From Diphasiastrum complanatum (Eukaryota > Streptophyta > Lycopodiopsida > Lycopodiales > Lycopodiaceae): a stretch of DNA of 41,341 nt. The stretch is from contig MU835159.1 in NCBI GenBank assembly GCA_029204225.1, forward strand, positions 1 to 41,341, read 5' to 3'. The notes under the pieces are model-generated. The model did no database searches, was not told the DNA's origin, and saw nothing but the letters and a program-made list of their open reading frames with translations. The translations under genes were made by a program, and so were the position numbers. Of the stretch, positions 22,086-31,999 are shown piece by piece (position 1 is the first letter of the stretch; every line of letters starts with the position of its first letter).

Positions 22086-23035
22086 AACAGCTTGCTTGGG
22101 TGGGAGTTACCTGTTTATGGCTGTCCAGTCTGGCATGGCGCCAGGTTGGCTTCCAGCGCTCGTGACGAAGCTTTCAGTTGGTTAAGTCTGATGTAAGTCA
22201 GACCCCTTGCTTGGAATGCATGTTACTCGTTTGTAACGAAGCTTCGAGTTGGTTAAGTTTGATGTATGTCGGGCGGCTTGCTTGGAGGGAAGTCACCCAC
22301 ATCGGGACCCCCGATCTGGCATGACGCCAGGTTGGATCTCAATGTTGGTTTCTGAACTTCCAGTTGGTTAAGTCTGACATTGTTGGCAAGTTGGCTGCTT
22401 GTATGTCAAGTGGGTTTGGACGACAAGAGTTGAAGGCTGGCAAGCTAAGTCGTGGTTTCGGGCTCCCTTTGGGATGCCTACGCTACACCAGCGGTATGCC
22501 ATCGAGACCATTCGGTCTAGGAACTGGTTGTATTCATATCTGTCGCGGCTTGTGGTCCTGAGTGTTCCTTGCATGAACGTGAATGGGTTAAGATCTTGGG
22601 GAACGGGCTCTAACCTGTCGACTGAGTTGGATGGCTTGCTTGGCTGGAAGTTACTTGTTTATGGCTGTCAAGTCTGGCATGGCGCCAGGTTGGCTTCCAG
22701 TGCTCGTGACGAAGCTTTCAGTTGGTTAAGTCTGATGTAAGTCAGACCGCTTGCTTGGAATGAATGTTACTCGTTTGTAACGAAGCTTCGAGTTGGTTAA
22801 GTTTGATGTATGTCAGGCGGCTTGCTTGGAGGGAAGTCACTCACATCGGGACCCCCGATCTGGCATGGCGCCAGGTTGGATCTCAATGTTGGTTACCGAA
22901 CTTCAAGTTGGTTAAGTCTGATCGTTGTTGGCGAGTTGGCTACTTGTATGTTAAGTGAGTTGGGACGACAAGAGTTGAAGGCTGGGAAGCTAAGTCGTGG
23001 TTCCCAGCTCCCTTTGGGATGTCTGCGCTACAATG
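22086..23035 (+). repeat. About 560-bp tandem repeat, 1.7 copies
   Basis: A long unit starting CTTGCTTGG at about 22084 is repeated from about 22648 to 23035. Each unit contains smaller units: CTGGCATGGCGCCAGGTTGG (22123, 22315, 22672, 22858, with changes) and AGTTGGTTAAGTYTGATGTA. The same units lie inverted at 20661-21247. The preceding 21990-22060 is rich in CTGGCGC motifs. Confidence 0.85.
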
Positions 23036-23039
23036 GGCA

Positions 23040-23668
23040 ACCTCTAGAAAATAAGTGCCAATGACCATGATTGAGGATGACAACCTCTAGAAAAAAGGGT
23101 CTGAGAATTGATGAACACTATGCAAAAACAAGATGGACATATACCTTGACTCTTCCTTAGGAAGATTGCACTTGGGTGAATTGCCAAGTTGTAATCATGA
23201 AAAATTATATGTAAATAAAAGTCAAGTTTGAACCTTGTATCACACCTACCTCCCACCTACTTTTCCACATGCATGTAATGTGATTAAACACAACCTTGTA
23301 AACAAAAGGTTCACAACAAAACGATGAAATTTAGAATACACACCCTTATACTCAAAGAAATACACAACAAAACTATGAGATTGTCATGACAAGTTTTGAG
23401 AAAGTTAGGCAAAGTATAAGAATAAAAGCATCAGTAATTCTCAAATATTGATATCATGAAATATGTGATTTTTATACAGGCAAATAAGAGAAGTTTTCCA
23501 TGTAACTCGTTCATCTGTTTGAGATGACGTCAAGAATGGGCAAATGGTTTTCAAAGCCCCCCCCCCTCCCATGCACTTCATGACCGCCTCAACACTTTCC
23601 CAAGTGAGGGGGTTTGCAACAAGAATGAAAATTTTCTTTTGGAGAACATGGGCTTAAAAGCATCCATA
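23040..23668. other. No gene seen
   Basis: AT-rich. The short sequence CAACCTCTAGAAAA is repeated at about 23038 and 23080. No supported frame. Confidence 0.5.

Positions 23669-23740
<72 letters not shown>
23669..23740. repeat. Compound (TC)n-(AC)n microsatellite
   Basis: About 14 TC units run into about 23 AC units. Frames crossing it are artefacts. Confidence 0.95.
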
Positions 23741-23743
<3 letters not shown>

Positions 23744-24178
23744 CCTGTTGCTCTATGCGTGGCCGAGTGTGCAGATCATGGCCATGGTTGCAAGTGTTGC
23801 AATTAGAGCAAGAGACCTGCTTGGCAAGTGAGATCAAAGAACTCAACAAATTTTTGTTGCATTGCAACTTGTGGACATTGACCATCTCGCTGGTTAGTGT
23901 GGTCAATAACATGCAACTTGATAGCGTGGAAAAAACCTGTGAACATTTAGGAATGATAGTCCTAGAAAACCGAGGAGCTTCTAAAAAAGAGAGATTTTTA
24001 AGATAATTCAAAAAGGGTTTCTCGAACAATGTGTCACCATGCACACAACCTCGTACACAAAAGCTTGAAAGGTTGACAACATTCTTATGTAGAGATACAA
24101 ATGTGAATGAGATATATTTTGGGGCCTGGCCCATGAGAGGCCCCAGGCCCCCAACCTGGGCCCTGTCATCCAAAGAAA

Positions 24179-24181
<3 letters not shown>
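23741..24181. other. Unassigned, open in two strands
   Basis: A minus-strand frame of about 150 codons outside the repeats (containing EAPRFSRTIIPKCSQVF and LAKQVSCSNCNTC) faces an 83-codon plus-strand frame. I recognise neither and make no gene call. Confidence 0.3.
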
Positions 24182-24222
<41 letters not shown>

Positions 24223-24268
24223 TTCTTTCTTTCTTTAGGTCGCCATCGCCATCGCCATCGCCATCGTT
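24182..24268. repeat. (CT)n and (CGCCAT)n microsatellites
   Basis: About 19 CT units at 24182-24220, then four to five CGCCAT hexamers at 24241-24266. Nearby frames, such as one containing FSSEAWPFFDLDAAIRRR (24360-24478), are unassigned. Confidence 0.9.
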
Positions 24269-24599
24269 CTCCTTTTCTTGTCCGATCCTGCGCTTTCTCT
24301 GCCTCGTCTCGTGCATGTTCCAGGCGCTTTGTGGTGGCTACTCCTCGCTTTCATCCACCATTTCAGTTCAGAGGCCTGGCCGTTCTTTGATCTTGATGCC
24401 GCTATCAGACGTCGTGATGATAAGTTTATGACGGAGAGTGATGTGCGGCTGTTGCTGGATGCTGCGTCTGCAACATGATGTCTCGTATGCCGATATTTTC
24501 TGGTCAATTACTCCTGTTGGATTGTCGGCCTTTTTCGTGAAAGAAGCCGTGAGCTGACGCTCCAGGACCGAGGGAGGGACTTTACGAGTTTTAGATGAT

Positions 24600-24905
24600 G
24601 CTGCAAAATAATGTTGAGTAGATTATGTACGAGAATCCTTGTAAATACGTGCTAGTGCTCGCAGGAGTGGTAGCAAGAAGCAGTTCAATACATATATTTA
24701 AGAAAATGATGAATAATGACGAGCGGACGACTACGGGAATCCTTGTAGATACATGCTATTGTCCAAAGGAGCGTCAGCAAGCAGCATTTCAATATGTTTG
24801 AAGACATTGCAAAATAATGACAAGCAGACATTTGCGAGAAGCCTTATGAATACAGACTAGTGCTAGCAGGAGTTTTAGCAAGAAGCGGTTCAATATAGTT
24901 AAAGA
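24600..24905 (+). repeat. About 102-bp tandem repeat upstream of LFY, 3 copies
   Basis: Units align on CGRGAAKCCTT at 24630, 24734 and 24835, each followed by a tract ending GCAAGMAGCRKTTCAATA. The units are clearly diverged. They lie 0.6-0.9 kb before the LFY coding start, in the probable promoter or 5' leader. The remaining 24906-25473 shows no clear element. Confidence 0.8.
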
Positions 24906-25473
24906 ACAAGATAACAGATATTGTGTTCAATGAAACAGTTTGCCGTATTTGCTTACTACCTGGAAGCTTCTGCAAGAAAGAAATGTGGAAGGGTTGAAAC
25001 ATAGCAGTCTGCCATTGTGTTAGCATACACCACATCAATACTGTAAATAACCTGCTTCTCACGGAAGGAAGTGCAGCCGAAGCTTTGCAGTCGTATAGAA
25101 ACAAGCTTAAGCAGTTGTGCAGATTCTAAGAAAAAGTCTATGGGCGAAGGTACATAGCAGCTACCTGGAATAGTAGGTGTACAACTTCAACATTCTTGTA
25201 GTAATGGGAAGTGAATGCATTGCCCTTATGCAACTCTTATTAATGATTCTCATTATCAATAACTTCTTGAAAACCCTTCATAATACGGCTACGGCTACTT
25301 CCAACTCTATCTTGTGAAGCACTATCTCGAGAAGCTATATTGCCTTAGATTGAAGATGTCACTGTTACATTCGCGATTGGGCAGTGAGTTAGTCTCCTCT
25401 CATACAAGATAATCTCTGCGTTTGAAAGTTAAGTCTAGCCAGAATCTTTGTTGTGATTTTCACTTATTAAAAG

Positions 25474-25879
25474 CTGGATCCAGAAAGTTTTAGTAGCGCT
25501 CTTTTCAAATGGGAGCCCAGGGTGGTTCAGAGAGAAGCAAGGTCTTTTGAGTTTGGTTTCAGCTCTAGAGGTCAGAAAGAGGCGAGATCACTCGAAGACT
25601 TGTTTAGGGATTATGGCGTTCGCCTGACAACGTTAGCCAAAATGACTGAGATGGGCTTTACAGTTAACACATTAGTGAACATGACTGAGCAGGAGCTTGA
25701 AGACGTGATCACAACTATTCTTGAGACTTACCAAGTAGAGCTTCTTGTTGGGGAAAAGTATGGAATCAAGTCTGCCATAAGGGCAGAGAAAAAGCATAAG
25801 GAAGAAGAGATCGAGAGGCAGCGGCTGGAATTGCTTTCAAAGAGCCCCAGGACGTGCAAGCATGACGAAATCGGTTTAG
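25474..25879 (+). CDS. LFY: FLORICAULA/LEAFY transcription factor, exon 1
   Basis: This exon encodes the N-terminal half of LEAFY, the plant-specific master regulator of flower identity in angiosperms, with roles in cell division and shoot development in seed-free plants. The frame reads LDPESFSSALFKWEPR, matching the family's usual MDPE...LFxWxPR start but with CTG in place of ATG. A stop (TAA) lies two codons upstream, and no in-frame ATG precedes the conserved part. The SAM-type oligomerisation domain follows (about residues 33-110: ARSLEDLFRDYGVR, FTVNTLVNMTEQELEDV, VELLVGEKYGIKSAIRAEKK), then a charged helix. The exon ends at TTTAG|GTATTT in phase 1; an alternative donor in the same phase lies six bases earlier. 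An AG just before the CTG (25472-25473) leaves open a small upstream exon providing the start. Confidence 0.88.
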
Positions 25880-26159
25880 GTATTTTTTCCAGATTTTGAA
25901 TAAAGGCATGCTATATTTACAGCTTGATGAAGGGGTAGGTTGAGAAATAGAGGTAGCTGGATAGAATTGCTTTATGTTCTGACCTTAACATAGAAAATAG
26001 GAAATTGAAGTTGGATATGAATTTGGAGCTTTGCTTTCTGCACACGAAGTGTACCAGAGAAAGAGACTCAATTTAAGATCTTGTACATGTCTCACTTGAT
26101 AGACACTCCACACTTACTCAGGAAAACGTGTGAATGAACAAATGAGTAGTTGCTGATTG

Positions 26160-26760
26160 TCTACGAGTTTGAACCATATGGACAAAGTTGCAAAAACATA
26201 TTATGTCCTTCCATGAACATTGCAACCTGTTGAGTATGAGGCTGGTCACTTCTTGATCCTCCATCTCTTTGCCAACCCCAGCCAACTAGTCACGCAGTCC
26301 CTTGACTCTTCTAAAAAGGGACATTACATTATCATCATGAGACATTTCGCAATTGAGACATTTCTGCCTAATGAGGAGAATTTTTGAGGTAGAAGCTATT
26401 AAACATATTCTTTAGTGTATCCCAAGCTTGTTGGGGTGTCATACATCCACTAATGTGAGTAGTAAGTGATTCTACCAAAGACATGTTAATAATAATCAAG
26501 CCTTCTTTGCCCTTTTATTTTGTAGAATAATATATCTATTTGGTTATGCATTGGGTATTATGGGCCTTTGTTCCTCTCGGTAAGTATTTCCCACATTTCA
26601 GCCATCTCAAGGAACTTTGAACCTCCAAGATTGGCTACTGCCATCCAACTAGTGAGATTCAGCCAACAGTCCATGTAAGTTATCAGCCACAATAAGAGAC
26701 CAGAATGGTAAAAATCAGCAAATAGAATCAAAGGAATGCTTTCTAGATAAGATAGCACTC
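26160..26760 (-). pseudogene. Ty1/copia gag (UBN2-like) remnant
   Basis: The minus strand encodes, with breaks, WMAVANLGGSKFLEMAEMWEIL near 26640, then MTPQQAWDTLKNMFNS (26400-26445), followed by pieces such as LFRRVKGLRD and VGKEMEDQEVTSLIL. That order and spacing are typical of copia gag polyproteins. Several stops and frame changes show it is dead. It lies antisense in LFY intron 1. Confidence 0.65.
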
Positions 26761-26799
26761 CAAGTTCCAGCTAAAAAAGGAATTTTCCTTGAAGATGGG

Positions 26800-27430
26800 C
26801 TAGTGTCCCATAGAACGGAAAATTGTTATTTTGCTTTCAAAACATTGGCATTGCATTTGATATTGTATATCCTTTTTGTTCCAATCAGCTTCTTTTCTTG
26901 TTGTGGTTTCACCAATTCCCAAGTATCATCTATAGAGAAAATTGTACTCTTTGGATCATTCCTTGCTATTCTTGGGGTGTTGATGTCTGATTTCTCATAT
27001 AGGTCTTTTAGATACCTTTTCATATCTTCCCATGTTACTTCAGTACTTTCTTGTGTTTTGGCATGCAGCTTTCTCTAGAAGCTTCTGGGGGTGTATCGGA
27101 GATCTCTGAATGGTTTCTCCTGTTGCAAGAGTAGAAATGCTCTATGTTTTCTCCTGACTGTCTTCTGGTAGATTTTTTCTAGATCTTTTGCTTCTCTTTC
27201 CTGTGCTTGCCTCCATCTTCTCTTTGCTTGTTTGCACTCTTCATTGTACCAGGCATTTGTTGGTGGGCACTTCTTATTTCATCAGTTGTGCCTGAAGTGT
27301 TTTCCTGCAACATTTGAAAGAGCCTTACTTCAATGCTCATTTGCTTGCTCTAGGTTTTTCATTGATTTTGCCTTTTCGAGTCCAAATTCGAGGCGTTGTT
27401 CATATGTACATGCTTTGCGGAAGTCAAATC
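26800..27430 (-). pseudogene. LINE (non-LTR) ORF2 fragment
   Basis: The minus strand reads WYNEECKQAKRRWRQA (about 27215-27260), a motif at the end of the endonuclease domain of plant LINEs. Then come AKDLEKIYQKTVRRKHRAFLL and a FRDLRYTPRSFWRKL-like block (one stop), and an extended charged tail to about 26826. No reverse-transcriptase core is present, so this is the linker between endonuclease and reverse transcriptase only. Confidence 0.65.
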
Positions 27431-27589
27431 TCATATATGGCTCCATTGTTACGTGACAATTCTTCGGCCCTTTTTGCTTGAATTTCACTTATCTCAAAAT
27501 ATGGTGTTATGTGAGAAGATTCCAACATCTTTGAACTAGTCTGAAATTGGTGCTGATGTGGCCAGATCTGAAGTCTGTAATGAGGTTTT

Positions 27590-27592
<3 letters not shown>

Positions 27593-27660
<68 letters not shown>
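27593..27660. repeat. (GA)n microsatellite in LFY intron 1
   Basis: About 34 GA units with a single T insertion, 80 bases before the exon 2 acceptor. On the sense strand it is purine-rich and lies close to where a branch point and pyrimidine tract would be expected. Confidence 0.95.
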
Positions 27661-27663
<3 letters not shown>

Positions 27664-27738
27664 AAACCATTTTGTTGCCCTTCCTCTGTCTTGCTAATTT
27701 TATACTTTGATGTGTCATACCGTATACGCTTCATGCAG

Positions 27739-28131
27739 GAGTTGTCAAGGAATCCAGAAGGGAGAATACTCTGATCCTAAGTGATTCTGTAGCACCAATA
27801 TCTGCTCTCAACCTTAACACAAAAGAGCCTATACTGTGCCATTCTCAGGTCAGGACATCTGCATTACTGTCACTTTCTGAGCATAGCAGTGACAGCGAAG
27901 ACAGAAGACCTGGAAAAAAGAAGCAAAAGCGGAAGAGGCCCCAAGAGCCTGGGGAGGAAGGGGAGGATAGACCACGAGAGCATCCGTTTATAGTGACAGA
28001 ACCTGGGGAACTTGCAAGGGGGAAGAAGAATGGGCTTGACTATCTTTTTGATCTTTATGAGCAATGCGGCAGGTTCCTACAAGAAGTGCAGTACCTTAGC
28101 AAGGAAAGAGGGGAAAAAATGTCCAATGAAG
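27739..28131 (+). CDS. LFY: FLORICAULA/LEAFY transcription factor, exon 2
   Basis: It continues from exon 1 in phase 1 ([10 protein letters not shown]). A variable acidic/basic linker follows ([21 protein letters not shown], likely a nuclear localisation signal). The first part of the helix-turn-helix DNA-binding domain then follows: [47 protein letters not shown]. The family continues GEKCP(T)K at the exon end. Here the run at 28114-28119 has six A, which makes the frame read GEKMSNE instead; with five A the frame would read GEKCPMK and end in phase 0 at the donor GAAG|GTAGAT. The exon therefore carries an apparent +1 frameshift 12 bases before its end. Confidence 0.88.
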
Positions 28132-28534
28132 GTAGATGTTTAACTGATATCCTGAACGGTGTGTATATACATGAATAGTATTACGGAACTTGAGAAGAAG
28201 CTAGCTGAAATTTTTTTCTGGTTCAGAAATTTGCAGTATTGCTGAATGCTCTTTCAACTATCCAATTGACATTGGCATTCTCCTGTGAAAAATTTCAGGA
28301 TTTTTTGTATGAAACAGTATGTCTTATTTTAGGCATATGCTCCCTACGTCATGTTTCTATGGGTATGGGTGTTACTGACCTTTTGGCTTTCTCATCTGGC
28401 ATGAGTGTGATGTTCTTCGTCTTCTAGATCTGAATGTTTGGTACCTGGCACCTTGAGAAGCTCATGCCGAGACTCTAGTCATTAGAGGCTTTGAGTACGG
28501 GCTATTGACCTCTAATGTTATACATTTTGCACAG
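28132..28534 (+). other. LFY intron 2 (403 bp)
   Basis: Donor GTAGAT and acceptor TTTTGCACAG lie at the intron position conserved in the family (between GEKCPxK and VTNQVF). A 62-codon frame inside it is fortuitous. Confidence 0.8.
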
Positions 28535-28859
28535 GTAAAACAATCAGGTCTTCCGTCACGCTAAGCATGCTGGTGCGAGCTATATCAACAAACCCAAAAT
28601 GAGGCACTATGTCCACTGTTATGCTCTACACTGCTTGAATGTTGAGCATTCAAATCACCTTAGGAAAATCTACAAAGACCAAGGTGAGAATGTGGGAGCT
28701 TGGCGCCAGGCATGCTACTTTCCACTGATAGAAATGGCGAGGGAATGTGGTTGGGATATTGAAGGCATGTTCAACAGGAATGAGAAACTTCGTATTTGGT
28801 ACGTCCCTACTAGATTACGGCAGTTATGTCACTTGGAGAAAAGTAAAGAATGTGAGTAA
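28535..28859 (+). CDS. LFY: FLORICAULA/LEAFY transcription factor, exon 3
   Basis: This exon encodes the main part of the DNA-binding domain: [58 protein letters not shown] and [18 protein letters not shown], ending at a stop. Residues equivalent to Arabidopsis K307, H312, R345 and H387 are all present, while R390 is Lys. The conserved frame needs one base before QVF..., but the exon starts GTAAAACAAT, which in that frame gives TAA. One A fewer in the A4 run (28537-28540) would restore V-N-N-Q. The C-terminus is short (SKECE). Together with exons 1 and 2 the protein would be about 375 residues, normal for LFY. Confidence 0.9.
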
Positions 28860-29930
28860 ATTATTCTCCAGTTTTGTGGATGGGTGGAGAGAAGAGCTGC
28901 TCTCAGTAATTCCTTTTCAAAGGACAGATCATCCTTTGCTGTTATGGTCATCTGCCTCCTACCACTGATGGCGTATTCAGATGTTTTCAAAAATCACAGC
29001 TGCTTTCAATGAGGAACAACAAAAAATTCCACCATTTTGAGTGTGACAATGCTATGTGCACTTTCAACAAAAGTAAGACCAAGATATGTGCATGCATCCA
29101 GCTATTAAGTGCTTGGTTCAATTTGTGCAATGAGGACATTGCTCGCTTTCCTGTTAGAGTTTGTGCGTCCTGCTTGCATAATGTGTCAGAACGTTCTCTT
29201 TTAGCAAGAAAGTAGCTACAATCAGAAGTTTAACTGAGCAACAACATGACTTTGAAACTATTGGTAAGTTTTTCAACTTAAGTCAGTTTCAACTAAGGAG
29301 ATTCATTTCATCTGAGGCCTCGAACTTCAGATCTTTAGACCTTGTATGGAGGGGGTATGCTATATAATCTAATTTTTCACAATCATGTCGAGCAGTTCCA
29401 ATGGTGGTACATTTATATGACATGCTGCTAATGAGCATATGTAACTTGGCTGTTTGACATGTATAGTTGAGGATCTGATGTGTCAGCGTTTCGTGCTCGA
29501 AACCTCAAATAAGGTTAATAACCTGCAAAATTTGTAAGGTTTGGGGCATGCTTTTTGAACTTGGATTGAATTTGGAATGTAACACTTGGGTGTACCTGGT
29601 ATAGATCCATAAATATAGCTTATGACGAAGGCATAAAGGAGGATGTGATGATAGCAATACACCTTATAGATGTGCCATAAAATAGGCCGGAAATGTAATT
29701 GGGAGAAGACTGGAAAAGTTCCTCTTTGATAACCGTGGATATTGAATGATGACTATAGCTATTCGAAGGAGAAGCGTGTTTGTTCAGAGAATACCTGCTG
29801 AGTGCTAGCCATTACCTAAGACGGAATGGATTGCGAATAGAATTGACAGTGGATGAGCATTGTTGCAGGTAGAACCACAAAAATGTAACATTTGGTGATT
29901 GTTGATGAAATATAGATGCCAAAAAAATGA
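28860..29930. other. Downstream of LFY, no gene seen
   Basis: Probably LFY 3' untranslated region for its first part. Frames at 28747-28968 and 29009-29215 have no recognisable content. No further repeat seen. Confidence 0.45.
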
Positions 29931-30250
29931 TCGATTCCTCTTCCTTGATCCAAGCCTTCATCACCCAATGCTGATGCCATATTGTTTGTTTATGTTTAAG
30001 TGATTTTCATTGCTTAACTATTGATGTATTTGGTTTTATATTTGCTTAATCTCAATTTGTTCTGTTTTGGTTCCATGTGATGACCCCAATGGCCCTACAC
30101 AGCCCAATTCCTCTTCCTCGATCCAAGCCTTCATCACTTGATGCTAATGCCATATTGATTATTTAGTTCTAGTTCAAGTGATTTTTATAACTACTTATAT
30201 TTTTGTTTTTTCACTTTCTTCTTTTTTGGTTCCATGTGATGACCCCAAAA
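29930..30250 (+). repeat. About 170-bp tandem duplication
   Basis: The block CCTCTTCCTYGATCCAAGCC...CCATATTG begins near 29937 and again near 30110. Both copies end with TTTTGGTTCCATGTGATGAC. The units are moderately diverged. Confidence 0.8.
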
Positions 30251-30593
30251 ATCCCTTGGCTTGTCAATATTATTCTGCATAGTACTCTAGAAAAAATTAG
30301 TTTTCTTTTTTTTATTCTGAAGTGTTTCAACTATTGTTCATTCTAGTTCCGTTTGAGAGAGGCCGTCCAACAACTTTGCAGGCCCTATAAAAAATATGCA
30401 CTCATGTTTGGAAAAAAAAAGGATGTTTTTCATGTTTTGTTTGTATGTTTACATTTCATTTAGTACTCTTCTGATCATTTAGATACATGAGAACAACCCC
30501 TCAACATAATCTGGTCAATAGCAGTGGTTATCACAGGAAAGGGAAGAGGGCACTTGAGTAAAGGCCAACTAGAAAGGTTGTGGCTATGGAAAT

Positions 30594-30598
<5 letters not shown>

Positions 30599-30655
<57 letters not shown>
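30599..30655. repeat. (AG)n microsatellite
   Basis: About 28 AG units. It marks the left edge of repeat D1, as the (CA)n tract at 37260 marks D2. Confidence 0.95.
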
Positions 30656-30658
<3 letters not shown>

Positions 30659-30840
30659 TAATTTCAATGTCACAAAAATAGTATTACCTTTAATAGAATC
30701 AAAAGGATTGGAGGCTTATATAACAAGCCACCCACCCCTTTGACAAGGTATTGCCTCCTTGATGACCCTCTTGGATGTCAAGTTGAGATAAAGGGTATCA
30801 AAATCAACCATAGACTAGGCCCATATCAAGAACACAATTG
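30656..30840 (+). repeat. Flanking direct repeat D1
   Basis: It matches 37314-37465 in the same orientation, with blocks AGTATTACCTTTAATA, AAAGGATTGGAGGCTTAT, ACAAGCCA and TAGGCCCATATCAA. Both copies follow a dinucleotide tract. Confidence 0.75.
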
Positions 30841-30844
30841 AAAC

Positions 30845-30868
30845 GCGCGCGCGTCTCTCTTTCTCTCT

Positions 30869-30960
<92 letters not shown>
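30845..30960. repeat. Compound (CG)n-(GT)n-(CT)n tract
   Basis: Four CG units, a short CT part, then about 14 GT units (30873-30900) and 30 TC units (30901-30960), ending directly at the E1 repeat. Confidence 0.95.
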
Positions 30961-30962
<2 letters not shown>

Positions 30963-31780
30963 GGATGATACTCTACTTTATTTTTTTTACTTGGAATCAT
31001 AAGCTTTGCAAGGTATATGACCCTCAAAAGTTTTTGGTGGGAAAAGTTTAAACCTCCACTTGCATTTATTGCAACTTCAATGGTCAAGATCGCCTTTATT
31101 TCATCCTACGGCTACAACTTGTTCTTTCCTCCACAAGTGGTCTCACTTATAAAGAAGGTGGCACACTTCCTCTTAACGGTAAGCGCATTTTATACTTATC
31201 TTTTTTTGCTATCAAAACGATTGTCAGCAAACATAATGCATATCTTTGGTAGGCGCTGTAGCGCGGCCTATTGCATCGCATTTTTGATTATTTGCTTTGG
31301 ATATGAATGCGCATGAAGCATTATCGATTGCCCTTTGTCAATCGCTGCTCAAATCTGGATAGACCACATCTACTTTTATGTTTTTAGGCATGACATCGTT
31401 GGCCAGATGTATTTTGAATGAATGTATGTAGCCATCGTTGGCCAGAAGTAAGTGTTGATTGATTGTTGGATACTTGCACACTGTCCATCGTTGCTCATAA
31501 TGGTTATATTGAATCTGCCCACATATGTTTATACATGCTATCGCTGGCCAGAAGAGATAGTACTCTTTGAGTACATGCTATCATGAAACACATGCTATAC
31601 TCATGCTTCTTCTAACACATACTACCGATATGGGATATCTGAAAGGCAACTCATCGCTGCTGTTCCAGTATACTATCTTGCATATTGAACCCAATGTAAT
31701 GTGTCCAACAGGTCAACCATACAAAGTACCTTATCTTCAGGTCCAACAACGTTACAGGTTGCACGATCTGTTCCATTAAT
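30961..31780 (+). repeat. E-family repeat, copy E1
   Basis: It begins ATGGATGATACTCTACTT right after the CT tract and matches E2 (34453-35317) closely up to about 31685. About 110 bases (the pyrimidine-rich part) are missing relative to E2. Motifs ATCGYTGGCCAGA occur near 31390, 31434 and 31544. A 99-codon frame starting at 31017 is also open in E2 but is shifted and interrupted in E0, so coding is doubtful. 31781-31999 is unassigned. Confidence 0.75.
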
Positions 31781-31999
31781 AAAACTATGCAACATGACAA
31801 TTTTTTTCATGCAAATAATCAAAGTCTGAATGAATAGGGGGAGGAAGCTGCTCCCGATAACTCAGGTTTACAACATCTTGATACCATCTTGCGGACTAGA
31901 GATAGCAAAAAAGTCATGGTAGCTTATGAATCCAAGTAAGGTAAAGGTTTTGATACTATCCCGACCAAAGGATAGTCGGATTTACACCTCGAGGATGCA

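Larger units (their letters stand above)
25880..27738 (+). other. LFY intron 1 (1.86 kb) carrying transposon remnants
   Basis: Donor GTATTT and acceptor CATGCAG|GA fit phase 1. The intron contains antisense copia gag and LINE pieces and a long (GA)n tract. LFY intron 1 position agrees with the family. Confidence 0.8.

Noticed and set aside
22399-22740. 113-codon plus-strand frame
   Set aside because: It arises within the 560-base tandem unit and is not conserved in the second unit.
23589-24173. 194-codon minus-strand frame
   Set aside because: Part is microsatellite. The remainder looked faintly like a leucine-rich or Cys-rich protein, but no motif could be supported.
26300-27450. Plus-strand frames in LFY intron 1
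   Set aside because: They are antisense shadows of copia gag and LINE remnants on the minus strand.
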